Shown here one piece after another: positions 28,086 through 37,200 of a stretch of 64,000 nt of DNA (the stretch's first letter is position 1; each line of letters opens with the position of its first letter). Below the pieces are notes generated by a model. That model had not been told where the DNA came from and did no database searches. It worked only from the letters and a program-made list of their open reading frames with translations. The stretch is from Arthrobacter zhaoxinii (GTDB taxonomy: Bacteria > Actinomycetota > Actinomycetes > Actinomycetales > Micrococcaceae), in contig NZ_CP104275.1 of assembly GCF_025244925.1 (NCBI RefSeq), positions 806,001-870,000 on the forward strand, written 5' to 3'. Made by a program: the position numbers and the translations under genes.

Positions 28086-29006
28086 ATGGATCACTTTCTG
28101 GACAAGAGCTACGGCAGGTTCGGCTTCTCGGCGGACGAAACCCCGGCGTTGAAAATAGCCCCGGGGACGGGGGAGACCATCGGTTTTGAAACCAGTGACG
28201 AGGTCTACGCGCAGCTCCACGAATTCCGCGACATGGACAAACTGACGGTGGGCATCAACCCGGTCACCGGTCCGGTCTATGTTGAAGGCGCCCAGCCGGG
28301 CGATGCCCTGGCAGTCACTATCCACGATGTCCGGCTCAAGGACCGCGGGTGGTCGGTCAGCCTTCCCGGATCCGGCGCGCTCCAGCACATGATGGGCGCG
28401 GACATGTTCACCCGCCGCATCCCCATCGACGAAGCGGGAATCCACGTCACGGACCGGCACACCTTCGCTCCGCAGCCGATGATCGGCTGCATCGGCACAG
28501 CTCCGGCTGCGGGCAGCAATTCGACAATCATGCCGTCCACGCCGCAGGGCGGAAACATGGATCTCATCCAATGCCGGCCGGGATCCACGGTCTACCTTCC
28601 GGTCATGGTGGAAGGCGCGTACCTGTCAATCGGCGACATCCACGCCATCATGGCCGAGGGCGAATCCTCCTTCGTCGCTATCGAGGCCGAAGGCACTGCG
28701 GTGGTCAGTGTGGACGTCGTGAAGGGCATGACCCTCCGGGCGCCCCGCGTCGAGACGGCAGACGAATGGATCTTCGTTGGCCTCGGGGAGCCCGTGCAGG
28801 AGAGCATCACCCGCGGGTACGAGGACATGTTCGATTTCCTGGTCACCGGCAACGGCTGGGACCGCGGGGACGCGTATGCGGTGATGAGCGCCGTCGGGCA
28901 TTCACAGCTCGGCGGCCCCACCGGCTCCGCCGAACCGGACCCGCTGCACCCCTTCAACGCGGTGGGGGCCGTGACCGTTCACCGCCTGCCCAAGGCGGTG
29001 CTCTAG
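28086..29006 (+). CDS. Acetamidase/formamidase family protein
   Basis: 306 residues of the FmdA_AmdA family: VGINPVTGPVYVEGAQPGDALAVTIHDVRL, a long middle region with FAPQPMIGCIGTAPAAG and MPSTPQGGNMDLIQCRPGSTVYLPVMVEGAYLSIGDIHAIMAEGE, and a final domain with AYAVMSAVGHSQLGG. The conserved GDIHAxMxxGE and GNMD motifs hold the metal ligands. Such enzymes hydrolyse formamide, acetamide or related amides to ammonia and the acid. Operon with the APC permease upstream (4-bp gap) under the divergent GntR regulator. Confidence 0.9.
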   Translation: MDHFLDKSYGRFGFSADETPALKIAPGTGETIGFETSDEVYAQLHEFRDMDKLTVGINPVTGPVYVEGAQPGDALAVTIHDVRLKDRGWSVSLPGSGALQHMMGADMFTRRIPIDEAGIHVTDRHTFAPQPMIGCIGTAPAAGSNSTIMPSTPQGGNMDLIQCRPGSTVYLPVMVEGAYLSIGDIHAIMAEGESSFVAIEAEGTAVVSVDVVKGMTLRAPRVETADEWIFVGLGEPVQESITRGYEDMFDFLVTGNGWDRGDAYAVMSAVGHSQLGGPTGSAEPDPLHPFNAVGAVTVHRLPKAVL

Positions 29007-29091
29007 GGCCACCCGAAGGTAGCCCGGGGATGGGGTGACATGCAGCACAATAGAGCGGTATCGTGCCCCACCCCAAGGTAAGGAACTAAGC

Positions 29092-30390
29092 ATGGCTGCT
29101 GACACCCCTCCCAAGAGACCCCTGAACCACGCGGACGCAGTGGATGACGACGGCGGCAGCCCCGCCAAATGGAAGATCGTCGGCCCGGGGCTGGTGGTGG
29201 CCGCCACCGGCGTCGGCGCTGCGGATATGGTGGCAACACTGGTGGCCGGATCCCGCTACGGATACGCACTGCTCTGGGCCGTGATCCTAGGCGTGGTCCT
29301 GAAGATCATCCTGGTGGAAGGAGCCGGCCGCTTCACCCTGGCCACCGGCCTGACCATTTTCGAAGGATGGCGTTCCCTCGGGAAATGGACCACCTGGTAT
29401 TTCGGCCCCTACATCATGATCTGGGGCTTCATCTACGGTGCCACCGCCATGTCCTCCGCCGCACTGCCGCTGGCCGCCGTCTTCCCGGTCCTGCCGCTGA
29501 CGGCGTGGGCGGTCCTGATGGGCCTGGCCGGTTTTGTGATGGTCTGGTTCGGCAGGTATGCCACCTTCGAGAAAATCACCGCCGTGCTGGTTGGCCTGAT
29601 GTTCGTCACCGTGGTGGGGCTGGCCGTGATTGCCGTGCCGAACATTCCGGCAATGTTCGCCGGCCTCATCCCCATGATCCCCGAGGGCGGAGTCTTCTAC
29701 ACACTGGCACTGGCCGGCGGCGTCGGCGGCACCATCACCCTCGCCGCGTACGGGTACTGGCTGCGTGAAAAGGGCTGGTACACGCCCAAGTGGATGCGGG
29801 TCATGCGCATCGATAACTCCATGGCCTATGTCATGACAGGCATCTTCGTGGTGGCAATGCTCATTGTCGGCGCCGAAGTGGTCCGCGCGGCAGGAGTATC
29901 CATCGCCAGCGGCGATGCCGGGCTGCTGGATCTCTATGACGTGTTGAAAGCCGAATACGGCGACGTGGTCGGCACCGGGTTCCTGATCGGATTCTGGGCT
30001 GCATCGTTCTCCTCGATCATCGGGGTGTGGAACGGCGTCTCCCTGATGTTCGCCGACTTCTGGGGGAACATCCGCGGCAAGGAATCCGGCCATCCGGACA
30101 CCCGCATCGGCGGCAAGTACTTCCGCTTCTACGTCCTCTGGCTGACCTTCCCTCCGATGATCCTCTTCCAGCTCGGACAGCCCATCGGCCTCATCCTGGC
30201 CTATGGCGTGCTGGGCTCGCTGTTTATGCCTTTCCTCGCGGTGACCCTGCTCGGGCTCCTCAACGGCCGCCGCATTCCCAAGCAGTGGGCCAACAAGCTC
30301 CATACCAACCTTGCGCTCGGTTTCACCGCACTGCTGTTCATTGCACTCGGCATCCAGCAGCTGTGGGACAACATCGCCAAGGTGCTGTAG
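29092..30390 (+). CDS. Nramp-like membrane transporter lacking the canonical metal-binding motif
   Basis: 432 residues, about 11 transmembrane helices with the overall Nramp layout (WKIVGPGLVVAATGVGAADMVATL in TM1, YGYWLREKGWY after TM6). True Nramp metal transporters carry DPGN in TM1 and an MPH motif in TM6; here TM1 reads ATGVGAAD and TM6 has AAYGYWL. The protein belongs to a divergent Nramp-related branch whose substrate is not known to me. The start ATG 29092 has AAGGAAC 6 nt upstream. It sits alone between formamidase and a kinase gene, with a terminator hairpin after it. Confidence 0.85.
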   Translation: MAADTPPKRPLNHADAVDDDGGSPAKWKIVGPGLVVAATGVGAADMVATLVAGSRYGYALLWAVILGVVLKIILVEGAGRFTLATGLTIFEGWRSLGKWTTWYFGPYIMIWGFIYGATAMSSAALPLAAVFPVLPLTAWAVLMGLAGFVMVWFGRYATFEKITAVLVGLMFVTVVGLAVIAVPNIPAMFAGLIPMIPEGGVFYTLALAGGVGGTITLAAYGYWLREKGWYTPKWMRVMRIDNSMAYVMTGIFVVAMLIVGAEVVRAAGVSIASGDAGLLDLYDVLKAEYGDVVGTGFLIGFWAASFSSIIGVWNGVSLMFADFWGNIRGKESGHPDTRIGGKYFRFYVLWLTFPPMILFQLGQPIGLILAYGVLGSLFMPFLAVTLLGLLNGRRIPKQWANKLHTNLALGFTALLFIALGIQQLWDNIAKVL

Positions 30391-30425
30391 CGGTACGGAA
30401 TAACCCGGCGCACCTCCCGCTGACA

Positions 30426-30454
30426 AGCCCGCCGCCAGCCGTTGGCGGCGGGCT
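30426..30454 (+). terminator. Hairpin terminator after the Nramp-like gene
   Basis: 12-bp perfect stem 30426-30437 / 30443-30454 (AGCCCGCCGCCA and complement), 5-nt loop, then AGTTTAG. Confidence 0.75.
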
Positions 30455-30575
30455 AGTTTAGCGCAGCAGACGGCCTTCCACGAGGGGTGAAACAGAGTAA
30501 AAGAAAAGTGCTTACGGGCCATCTACGCAGCGATTCTGCTCAGCTACGCTATTGGTGGCGAGAGAAGGTTGCAGG

Positions 30576-32006
30576 ATGGAAACCAGCGCAACGGGTGGCC
30601 AGGACAGGCTCATTGCAGGCCGATACCGACTCATCGAACCAATCGGACGCGGCGGCATGGCCACCGTCTACCGGGGACAGGATGAAGCGCTCGGCCGCGA
30701 CATTGCGGTGAAGGTCTTCCGCGCCAGTGCCGTGGCCCCGGATGACATCGGGCGGCAGGAAAACGAGATGCGCCTCCTCGCATCGCTGTCACATCCGGGC
30801 CTGGTCACCTTGTTTGACGCTGGCAAGGATGATGCCGCTCCCGGCGGCAGTGACAGCGACGGCGGTGCCCGGACCTACCTGGTGATGGAACTGGTGGACG
30901 GTCCGGATCTGCGCAAGCGGCTGCGCGGGGGCGGGGTGCTGCCTACGGATGTCCCCTTCATCGGTGCCGAACTGGCCGGGGCCCTCGCGTACATCCATGA
31001 CAGGGGAGTGGTCCACCGGGACATCAAGCCGGCAAACATCCTGCTGCCGCCGATGGCTGCGGGGACGTCACCGCGGGCCAAGCTGACGGATTTCGGCATT
31101 GCCCGGATCCTGGACGGCGCCCGGATCACTGCTGCCGGCGCCACTCTCGGCACCGCCAACTACCTCAGCCCGGAGCAGGCTGCCGGTCTCGGGGCGGAGG
31201 CAGCAAGCGACATCTACTCACTCGGGTTGGTGCTGCTCGAATCCGTGACAGGCAGGGTCGAGTTCAACGGCAGCGCAATCGAGGCAGCCGTCGCCCGGCT
31301 CAGCCGGGACCCCGAGATCCCTGCCTCCCTGGAGCACCATTGGAGCGGACTGCTCGCGGCCATGACCAGCCGGGATCCCGACGTCCGGCCGACGGCAGCT
31401 GAAGTCTCCGCGACCCTGCTGGACTACCGCTGGGCCGAGGGGACTGCGCAGCCGGGACTGGTCCCGCAGCTGTCGGCCTCAGGTCCGGGCGGTCCCGCCG
31501 ACCAGGGCGGAGCGGCCGAGCAGCCCGCCCCCGCCGAACCGGCCTGGGATGCCTGGAACGGACCGGCAACGGCCGAAGCGGACGGGGCCCCGGCGCGGAT
31601 CGACGGCGTTGCCGGGGAGGCCGGAGTCGGCTCCGCTGAAGGGACCGGGCCGGCAACCGGTGACGGCCAGGTCCTGGGGCGGCACCCCTCTGCTCCGCTG
31701 CCCTCGGTTTCCCCGCCGACGGACGTGCCTGCTCTATCCGGGCCGCTCACGCCACCGCCGACCGCCCCGCCAACAGTGGGAACAACGGCGGCGTCGGCGC
31801 CGGAGCCGACGCCGCGGGTGCAGGTACTCGCCGGGCCGAGACAGTCCGCTGCCGGGCGTGCCCTGCTGGCCGTGCTGGTGATGGCCGTGCTGACAGCGGC
31901 GGTGGTCCTGATGCTGGGACGCGTGGGGGCGTTGCCGGACGGAGGGGTTATTCCGGGGGAGAACGAGCAGAACCTGGAACGGCTGCAGGACAACGTCGGC
32001 CCATAG
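30576..32006 (+). CDS. Membrane-anchored serine/threonine protein kinase (PknB-like)
   Basis: 476 residues. Kinase domain about 17-285: glycine loop GRGGMATVY, ATP lysine Lys46 (IAVKVF), catalytic HRDIKPAN with Asp149, DFG-Asp172 and LGTANYLSPEQA, all intact. A Pro/Ala/Gly-rich linker of about 130 residues follows, then one transmembrane helix near the C-terminus (RALLAVLVMAVLTAAVVLMLG) and a short external tail. No PASTA repeats are present, unlike PknB, so it probably does not sense peptidoglycan in that way. AGAAGG lies 8 nt before ATG 30576. Confidence 0.9.
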   Translation: METSATGGQDRLIAGRYRLIEPIGRGGMATVYRGQDEALGRDIAVKVFRASAVAPDDIGRQENEMRLLASLSHPGLVTLFDAGKDDAAPGGSDSDGGARTYLVMELVDGPDLRKRLRGGGVLPTDVPFIGAELAGALAYIHDRGVVHRDIKPANILLPPMAAGTSPRAKLTDFGIARILDGARITAAGATLGTANYLSPEQAAGLGAEAASDIYSLGLVLLESVTGRVEFNGSAIEAAVARLSRDPEIPASLEHHWSGLLAAMTSRDPDVRPTAAEVSATLLDYRWAEGTAQPGLVPQLSASGPGGPADQGGAAEQPAPAEPAWDAWNGPATAEADGAPARIDGVAGEAGVGSAEGTGPATGDGQVLGRHPSAPLPSVSPPTDVPALSGPLTPPPTAPPTVGTTAASAPEPTPRVQVLAGPRQSAAGRALLAVLVMAVLTAAVVLMLGRVGALPDGGVIPGENEQNLERLQDNVGP

Positions 32007-32035
32007 CGGCATCCCCGGCGCGGGATACTGGAGTT

Positions 32036-32449
32036 ATGAGTACCCCACCGCCCGTCCCGTCCGCTGCTGTCACCGATGAGGGCCGGTGCCCCTGCCTCAG
32101 CGGGGAAACCTACGGGAACTGCTGCGGACGGTTCCACTCCGGAACTGCCGCCGCCCCCACTGCGGAGGCATTGATGCGCTCGCGGTACAGCGCCTTCGCC
32201 ACCGGCAACGTGCCCTATCTGTTGGCAACCTGGCACCCGGACCACCGCCCCGCAACCCTCGAACTGGATCCGGGGATCGAATGGCGCCGGCTGGATATCC
32301 TCTCCACCTCCGGCGGCGGACCCCTGGACACCACCGGCACCGTGGAGTTCCGCGCCTACTACCGGCAGGACGGGCAGCGCGGTACGCAGCAGGAACTAAG
32401 CAGTTTTATCCGCAAACAGGGCCAATGGCTCTACGTGGACGGACGATAG
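32036..32449 (+). CDS. YchJ family protein (UPF0225, SEC-C-like zinc motif)
   Basis: 137 residues. The N-terminal GRCPCLSGETYGNCCGRFHSG holds the Cys pattern of the SEC-C-type zinc site, followed by TAEALMRSRYSAFATGNVPYLLATWHP, the YchJ core that adopts an NTF2-like fold. The C-terminus QQELSSFIRKQGQWLYVDG is also characteristic. Function unknown; a metal-dependent regulatory or chaperone role has been suggested for the zinc motif. Confidence 0.92.
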   Translation: MSTPPPVPSAAVTDEGRCPCLSGETYGNCCGRFHSGTAAAPTAEALMRSRYSAFATGNVPYLLATWHPDHRPATLELDPGIEWRRLDILSTSGGGPLDTTGTVEFRAYYRQDGQRGTQQELSSFIRKQGQWLYVDGR

Positions 32450-32597
32450 GCCGCTGCTTCTTCCGGACCGGCACCGGCGGGACCTAGGCTTGAAAGCATC
32501 CGACGGCGGCCCCGCAACAGGCCCGCTCAGGGAAGCTCCCGAAACGCAGGCGCATCAGAGGTCCTGCACGTAAGTCGGATGAGCAGGCGAGGACACT

Positions 32598-33653
32598 ATG
32601 AAAGCACTCGTTTACGAAGGCCCCGGCCAGAAGTCGTGGAAGGACGTTCCCGACCCTCAGATCCAGGACCCGCGCGATGCCATCGTCAAGATAGACACCA
32701 CCACCATCTGCGGCACCGACCTGCATATCCTCAAGGGCGACGTTCCGGCAGTCACGCCCGGCCGGATCCTTGGCCATGAGGGTGTCGGCACCGTGACGGA
32801 GACGGGGTCCGGGGTGAACGCCTTCAAAACCGGAGACAAGGTCATCCTGTCCTGCGTCTCGGCGGACGGCTCCTGCAGTTTCTGCAAGGACGGGCTCTAT
32901 TCGCACTGCACCGGAGAGGAAGGGCAGTCCGGTATCGGCTGGATCTTCGGACACCTGATCGACGGAACGCAGGCCGAGTACGTCCGCGTGCCGTACGCGG
33001 ACACCTCCATGTACCGGCTGCCCGAAACCGTCTCCCAGGAGCACGGTGTCCTGCTCAGCGATATTTTCCCCACCGGCTTTGAGATGGGTGTGCAGTACGG
33101 GCAGGTCCAGCCGGGCGACGTCGTCGCAGTGATCGGTGCAGGTCCCGTGGGGCTGGCCGTGATTGCGACCTCGGGACTGTACGGTGCAGCGAAGATCATC
33201 GCCGTGGACCTGGACGCCAACCGTGTGGAGCAGGCCCGAAAATTCGGTGCCACCCACGGAGTGAACTCCGGGGATGCGAACTGGCGGGAACAGATCATGG
33301 ACCTGACCGACGGATGGGGCGTGGACGTGGCCGTGGAGGCCGTGGGCATTCCTGCCACGTTCGAGATGTGCACCAATATCGTCCGGCCCGGCGGCAACGT
33401 GGCCAACGTGGGGGTGCACGGGACGCCCGTCAGCTTGGAGCTGGACCGGCTGTGGATCGAGAACATCAACATCAGCATGGGCCTGGTGAATACCAACACC
33501 CTCTCCATGCTCCTGAAGCTGATTGCCGAGGGAAAGCTGCCGGCCGAGGAGTTCATCAGCCACCGCTATGCGCTGGGCGACATCCTTACGGCGTACGACA
33601 CCTTCTCCCGGGCCGCGGAAACCAACGCGCTGAAGGTGATCCTGCAGGCCTGA
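32598..33653 (+). CDS. Zinc-dependent alcohol dehydrogenase, MDR superfamily (1)
   Basis: 351 residues. Catalytic zinc ligands in TICGTDLHILKG and GHEGVGTV; Rossmann motif GAGPVG. It acts on alcohols with NAD(P); TDLHILKGD is close to isopropanol or Thermoanaerobacter-type secondary alcohol dehydrogenases. The structural zinc loop reads DGSCSFCKDGLYSHC, where the first of four usual Cys (C-G-x-C-x2-C-x7-C) is Asp. A terminator hairpin at 33674 separates it from the next dehydrogenase. Confidence 0.9.
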   Translation: MKALVYEGPGQKSWKDVPDPQIQDPRDAIVKIDTTTICGTDLHILKGDVPAVTPGRILGHEGVGTVTETGSGVNAFKTGDKVILSCVSADGSCSFCKDGLYSHCTGEEGQSGIGWIFGHLIDGTQAEYVRVPYADTSMYRLPETVSQEHGVLLSDIFPTGFEMGVQYGQVQPGDVVAVIGAGPVGLAVIATSGLYGAAKIIAVDLDANRVEQARKFGATHGVNSGDANWREQIMDLTDGWGVDVAVEAVGIPATFEMCTNIVRPGGNVANVGVHGTPVSLELDRLWIENINISMGLVNTNTLSMLLKLIAEGKLPAEEFISHRYALGDILTAYDTFSRAAETNALKVILQA

Positions 33654-33673
33654 GCGGTTCTTCAGTGGGCAGG

Positions 33674-33704
33674 AAGGCGGCAGCCGGTAGGCTGCCGCCT
33701 TTTT
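33674..33704 (+). terminator. Rho-independent terminator after dehydrogenase 1
   Basis: 12-bp stem 33674-33685 / 33690-33701 (AAGGCGGCAGCC and complement), GGTA loop, and a run of five T at 33700-33704. Confidence 0.92.
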
Positions 33705-33783
33705 GCGCATTGGAGGCACGGGCAGATAATGGGAACCGCGGCCGCGTCTGCTCCCGCAGTTCTCAGCTCAGAAGAGGTTTTCC

Positions 33784-34800
33784 ATGTCGAACGGCACCAT
33801 GATTGCAGGACGGCTCAACGTTGAGACCGGCACCTTCGCCATGAAGGAAGTTCCGATTCCCGATCCCGGCCCGGGCTTTGTCCGTATCAAGGTCGGAGCC
33901 GCGGGCGTCTGCCTGTCCGACGTCCACCTGATCCAGGGCCTGCTGCGTCCGCAGTTCCTCAAGGGCAGCGAGGTCACCCTCGGCCACGAGGTGGCCGGCA
34001 CCGTGGACCTTCCCGGAACAGGAGTCACCTCCGTGGCTCCCGGCGACCGGGTGGTGGTGCAGGCCGGGTACGAATACAACGGCGTCACGCTGACCATGGG
34101 TGTTGATTTCGACGGCGGCTGGGCCGAGTACCTCGTGGTTCCCGCCGGTGTGCTGGTGCCGCTGGGGGATGACATCCCCTTCGACCAGGCATCCATCATT
34201 CCGGACGCCGTGTCCACTCCTTGGGCTGCCATTGCCTCCACTGCTGAGGTGCGCGCCGGTGAAGCAGTGGGCGTCTGGGGCATTGGCGGGCTCGGTGCCC
34301 ACGGTGTCCAGCTGCTGCGCCTGATCGGTGCCGCGCCCATCATTGCCGTTGATCCGATCCCCGAGGCCCGGGAGCGCGCCCTGGAATTCGGTGCCGATCT
34401 TGCCCTCGATCCGATGGCCGAGGATTTCTCGGACGCGATGAAGGCCGCCACCGCCGGCCAAGGGCTGGACGTCGCCCTGGACTTCGCCGGTGTCGACGCC
34501 GTCCGAACCCAGGCCATCAACTGCCTGGGCCGGAGCGGACGCCTCGTCCTTGTGGGCCTGTCCGGCAAACCGATGACCATCAATGACAGCACCGGTTTCT
34601 CCTACGCACGCAAGCAGATCCGCGGCCATTACGGCTCGGACGCCCACCACGTGCCGCAGCTGGTATCCCTCGCCCGGCTGGGCCGGCTCGACTTCGCCAA
34701 GTCCGTCAGCGCCCGCATTCCGCTGGCCGACGCCGAGCAGGCGGTCAAGGCCCTGGATGCCAAGGAAGGCAACCCGATCCGCCTGGTGCTGATTCCGTAG
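33784..34800 (+). CDS. Zinc-binding alcohol dehydrogenase, MDR superfamily (2)
   Basis: 338 residues. It has CLSDVHL and TLGHEVAGTV of the catalytic zinc site and a nucleotide-binding GIGGLGAHG, but no four-Cys structural zinc lobe (the region reads VQAGYEYNGVTLTMG). It resembles adhP-type or polyol dehydrogenases that lack the second zinc. Substrate unknown. The pair of dehydrogenases is not co-transcribed; a terminator lies between them and another follows this gene. Confidence 0.88.
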   Translation: MSNGTMIAGRLNVETGTFAMKEVPIPDPGPGFVRIKVGAAGVCLSDVHLIQGLLRPQFLKGSEVTLGHEVAGTVDLPGTGVTSVAPGDRVVVQAGYEYNGVTLTMGVDFDGGWAEYLVVPAGVLVPLGDDIPFDQASIIPDAVSTPWAAIASTAEVRAGEAVGVWGIGGLGAHGVQLLRLIGAAPIIAVDPIPEARERALEFGADLALDPMAEDFSDAMKAATAGQGLDVALDFAGVDAVRTQAINCLGRSGRLVLVGLSGKPMTINDSTGFSYARKQIRGHYGSDAHHVPQLVSLARLGRLDFAKSVSARIPLADAEQAVKALDAKEGNPIRLVLIP

Positions 34801-34820
34801 CGTCCTGTCCATAAAGCAGG

Positions 34821-34854
34821 AGGAGCTCCCCGCCGGTGCGGGGAGCTCCTTTTT
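34821..34854 (+). terminator. Rho-independent terminator after dehydrogenase 2
   Basis: 13-bp perfect stem 34821-34833 / 34838-34850 (AGGAGCTCCCCGC and complement), CGGT loop, then T4-5. Confidence 0.92.
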
Positions 34855-34964
34855 CTGTTGGTCCTTCTACGGCATATCTGCGTAGCGGACGGCGTCGGCT
34901 AGGGCCTGCTCCAGTCCCTTGGTGTCCTCCCGGGCCTGCGCCCTGCACGGGAATGTCCCGGCGC

Positions 34965-35756
34965 CTAACCCAGCAGCTGTTCCTTCCAGCGTCGGTATTC
35001 CGGATCGGTGCCCCGGGCGGCTTCATGCGCTGTTGCGGCAAGTGCGCGCACCACCGCACCCTCCGCCGCCAAATCCAGACGCTGTGCACCGGTTCTGCCC
35101 GGGCCGCCGTCCGGAGGCAGGGACTGCGGCCGCCAGCCCGCCGCCGTCGCACTGTCCAGCACTTTCGAGGCGCCCAGGACGCCGACGGCGCGGTGCCGCG
35201 GTCCGTGCAGGTCCAGGTCCTCGTAGAGGTAGTCTCCGGCGGGTCCGGTCAGCCGGGTCCTGCTGCGCAGCGGGCCGGCCTCCTCGCCGGAGCGGCCAAG
35301 GACCAGGGTGTCGCGGATCAGTATCCGGGCGCCGGCGCCGAGCTGCACGCGGGTTTCGCGCAGCATGTTGGACCCGGCGGCAGCCACAACGGGTGCTCCC
35401 TCCCAGATCAGCACGGCATCCTCGGCCAGCACGGCCTCGAGCGTCCAGCGGGACTGCTTGCCCTCGGCGTCGTACGCCACCATCCCGGCCGGTTCGATCA
35501 CCTCCAGGGTGACGCCGGTGCCCACAGCCACCTCGATGCGTACATCGTCTCCGCCGAGCAGCATCATGGAGATACCGATCAGGGCGACCCGCAGATGCCG
35601 TGCACCGGCAGCCGAGCCGCCGGCAACCGGCCGGGGAGCCAGGTAGTGGCCCTGGTCCAGCAGCGCGAAGCGCGCGCCGTCGCCGGTGCGTTCCACCGCG
35701 ATGCGGGTGGGCCGCGGGGCCTGCAGGGCAGGGAACGTCCGTGCAGGGCCCGGCAC
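34965..35756 (-). CDS. ureD: Urease accessory protein UreD
   Basis: Last gene of the ureABCFGD operon. 263 residues from GTG 35756, 4 bp after the ureG stop. Conserved UreD features: RFALLDQGHYLAPRPV, GISMMLLGGDDVRIEVAVGTGVTLEVIEPAGMVAYD, APVVAAAGSNMLRETRVQLGAGARILIRDTLVLGRSGEEAGPLRSRTRLT. UreD forms the scaffold with UreF and UreG through which nickel reaches apo-urease. The reading frame extends upstream antisense to ureG; no Shine-Dalgarno is clear, so the start is tentative. Confidence 0.88.
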   Translation of the reverse strand: MPGPARTFPALQAPRPTRIAVERTGDGARFALLDQGHYLAPRPVAGGSAAGARHLRVALIGISMMLLGGDDVRIEVAVGTGVTLEVIEPAGMVAYDAEGKQSRWTLEAVLAEDAVLIWEGAPVVAAAGSNMLRETRVQLGAGARILIRDTLVLGRSGEEAGPLRSRTRLTGPAGDYLYEDLDLHGPRHRAVGVLGASKVLDSATAAGWRPQSLPPDGGPGRTGAQRLDLAAEGAVVRALAATAHEAARGTDPEYRRWKEQLLG

Positions 35757-35760
35757 CGAC

Positions 35761-36516
35761 TCAGTGCTGATGGTGGACAGCGTCTTCCTCCCCGTGCGTG
35801 TGGACGTAGCCGCCGTCCTCATCGGCATGGAAATGCGGTGCCATGGGCCCGGGATCCTGCGGGACGTGCTGCCCGGAGCGATGGCTGGCGACCAGCCCGC
35901 GGACCCAGACGCAGAGCTTCTCCACGGTGTCCTGCTGCTTGCGGGAAAGGGCCAGCACCGGGCCGCCCTCCCGGGCCTCGACGGCGTCCGCCACCATCTG
36001 CTCAACGTCCACCTCCACATAGGGAGCCAGATCGATCTTGTTGATCACCAGCAGGTCGGCGCGGGCAATGCCGGGTCCGCCCTTCCGGGCAACATCACCG
36101 CCGCCGGCAACGTCCAGGACGAAGATCTGCGCATCCACCAGTGCGGGGGAGAAAGTAGCGGTGAGGTTGTCCCCGCCGCTTTCGACGAGGACCAGGTCCA
36201 GCGGAGCGAAGTCCGCCTCCAGATCCTCCACGGCAAGCAGATTGGTGGTCACATCGTCGCGGATGGCCGTGTGCGGACAGGCTCCGGTTTCCACGGCCCG
36301 GATCCGCTCTTCCGGCAGTACGCCCGCGGAGCGGAGGAACCGGGCATCCTCGTCGGTGTAGATGTCATTGGTGATGACGCCGATCTGCAGCTCCCCGGCC
36401 ATGGCCCGGCAGATGGTGGCAATCAGCGAGCTCTTGCCGGTGCCTACCGGGCCGGCAACTCCCAGCCGCAGCGAGCGGGTGGACGGGGCAGGGGCAGGGG
36501 ATGAGGTATCAGGCAA
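35761..36516 (-). CDS. ureG: Urease accessory GTPase UreG, with His-rich C-terminal tail
   Basis: 251 residues. SIMIBI GTPase: P-loop [10 protein letters not shown], metal motif [21 protein letters not shown], guanine-specific NKIDLAPYV. UreG couples GTP hydrolysis to nickel delivery. The normal protein is about 205 residues; here about 25 extra C-terminal residues are rich in His and acid ([17 protein letters not shown]...VHHQH). Start codon TTG 36516, backed by AAGGAGG 8 nt upstream, overlapping the ureF stop. No ureE gene is present in the operon, so the His tail may serve as the nickel store. Confidence 0.92.
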   Translation of the reverse strand: MPDTSSPAPAPSTRSLRLGVAGPVGTGKSSLIATICRAMAGELQIGVITNDIYTDEDARFLRSAGVLPEERIRAVETGACPHTAIRDDVTTNLLAVEDLEADFAPLDLVLVESGGDNLTATFSPALVDAQIFVLDVAGGGDVARKGGPGIARADLLVINKIDLAPYVEVDVEQMVADAVEAREGGPVLALSRKQQDTVEKLCVWVRGLVASHRSGQHVPQDPGPMAPHFHADEDGGYVHTHGEEDAVHHQH

Positions 36517-37192
36517 CGAACAGCCTCCTTGTTCTGGTGGTGTGGTTTTCGGCCCAGTGCTCCATCAGCGGAGCACTAAGGGCGGGAATGTCGTCAACAC
36601 TGCCAACGAGCAGCGATTCCGCTGCGACGGCGTCTATCTCCCCGGCGGCGGCCAGGATCCAGCCGGTCGCCTCCATCGGATCGATCGGCAGCAGCTTCAG
36701 TGCGGCCGCCACTACGGACTGCGCATCGTCGTAGCAGCACAGCCGGGCGAGCTGCAGCTCGCCGACGCCGAGGGCTGCCGCAGTGACGGCCAGGGCGACG
36801 GGACGGGTGGGGCGGGGGACGGTCCGCTGCAGCTCGACGACGGCGGGCGAGTCGGGCCTCAGTTTCGAAGCCAGCCGCAGCATGCCGCGGCCGAGCCGGC
36901 GGGAAGCGTCCCGCTGGGCGGCGGAGGGGGTCCGGGCATCGATGGCCGCTTCGATCCGGGGATAGCCGGTGTTGTCCAGGCCGCAGGCGACCCGGTGGGC
37001 CAGCACCGCGGCAGCCGTCTCCACCCTGCCCACCGTGTGCAGCCGGGCGAGCAGGTAGGGATACACGCCGTCCGCGTCCAGACCTGCGATGACCGCCGGC
37101 TCCAGGCCCGCCGAATGCGAGTACGCCCCGGACGGCAGCCGGGAATCCGCCAGCAGGAAGGCGGCAACACCGGCGTCGGGAACGGGCAGCAT
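36509..37192 (-). CDS. ureF: Urease accessory protein UreF
   Basis: 227 residues. Family signature [25 protein letters not shown] at the N-terminus and an all-helical body ([38 protein letters not shown]). It binds UreD and UreG and acts as a GTPase-activating or fidelity factor during metallocentre assembly. ATG 37192 lies 8 bp after the ureC stop with GGGGAA upstream, and its end overlaps ureG. Confidence 0.9.
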   Translation of the reverse strand: MLPVPDAGVAAFLLADSRLPSGAYSHSAGLEPAVIAGLDADGVYPYLLARLHTVGRVETAAAVLAHRVACGLDNTGYPRIEAAIDARTPSAAQRDASRRLGRGMLRLASKLRPDSPAVVELQRTVPRPTRPVALAVTAAALGVGELQLARLCCYDDAQSVVAAALKLLPIDPMEATGWILAAAGEIDAVAAESLLVGSVDDIPALSAPLMEHWAENHTTRTRRLFVA

Positions 37193-37200
37193 GATTTCCC

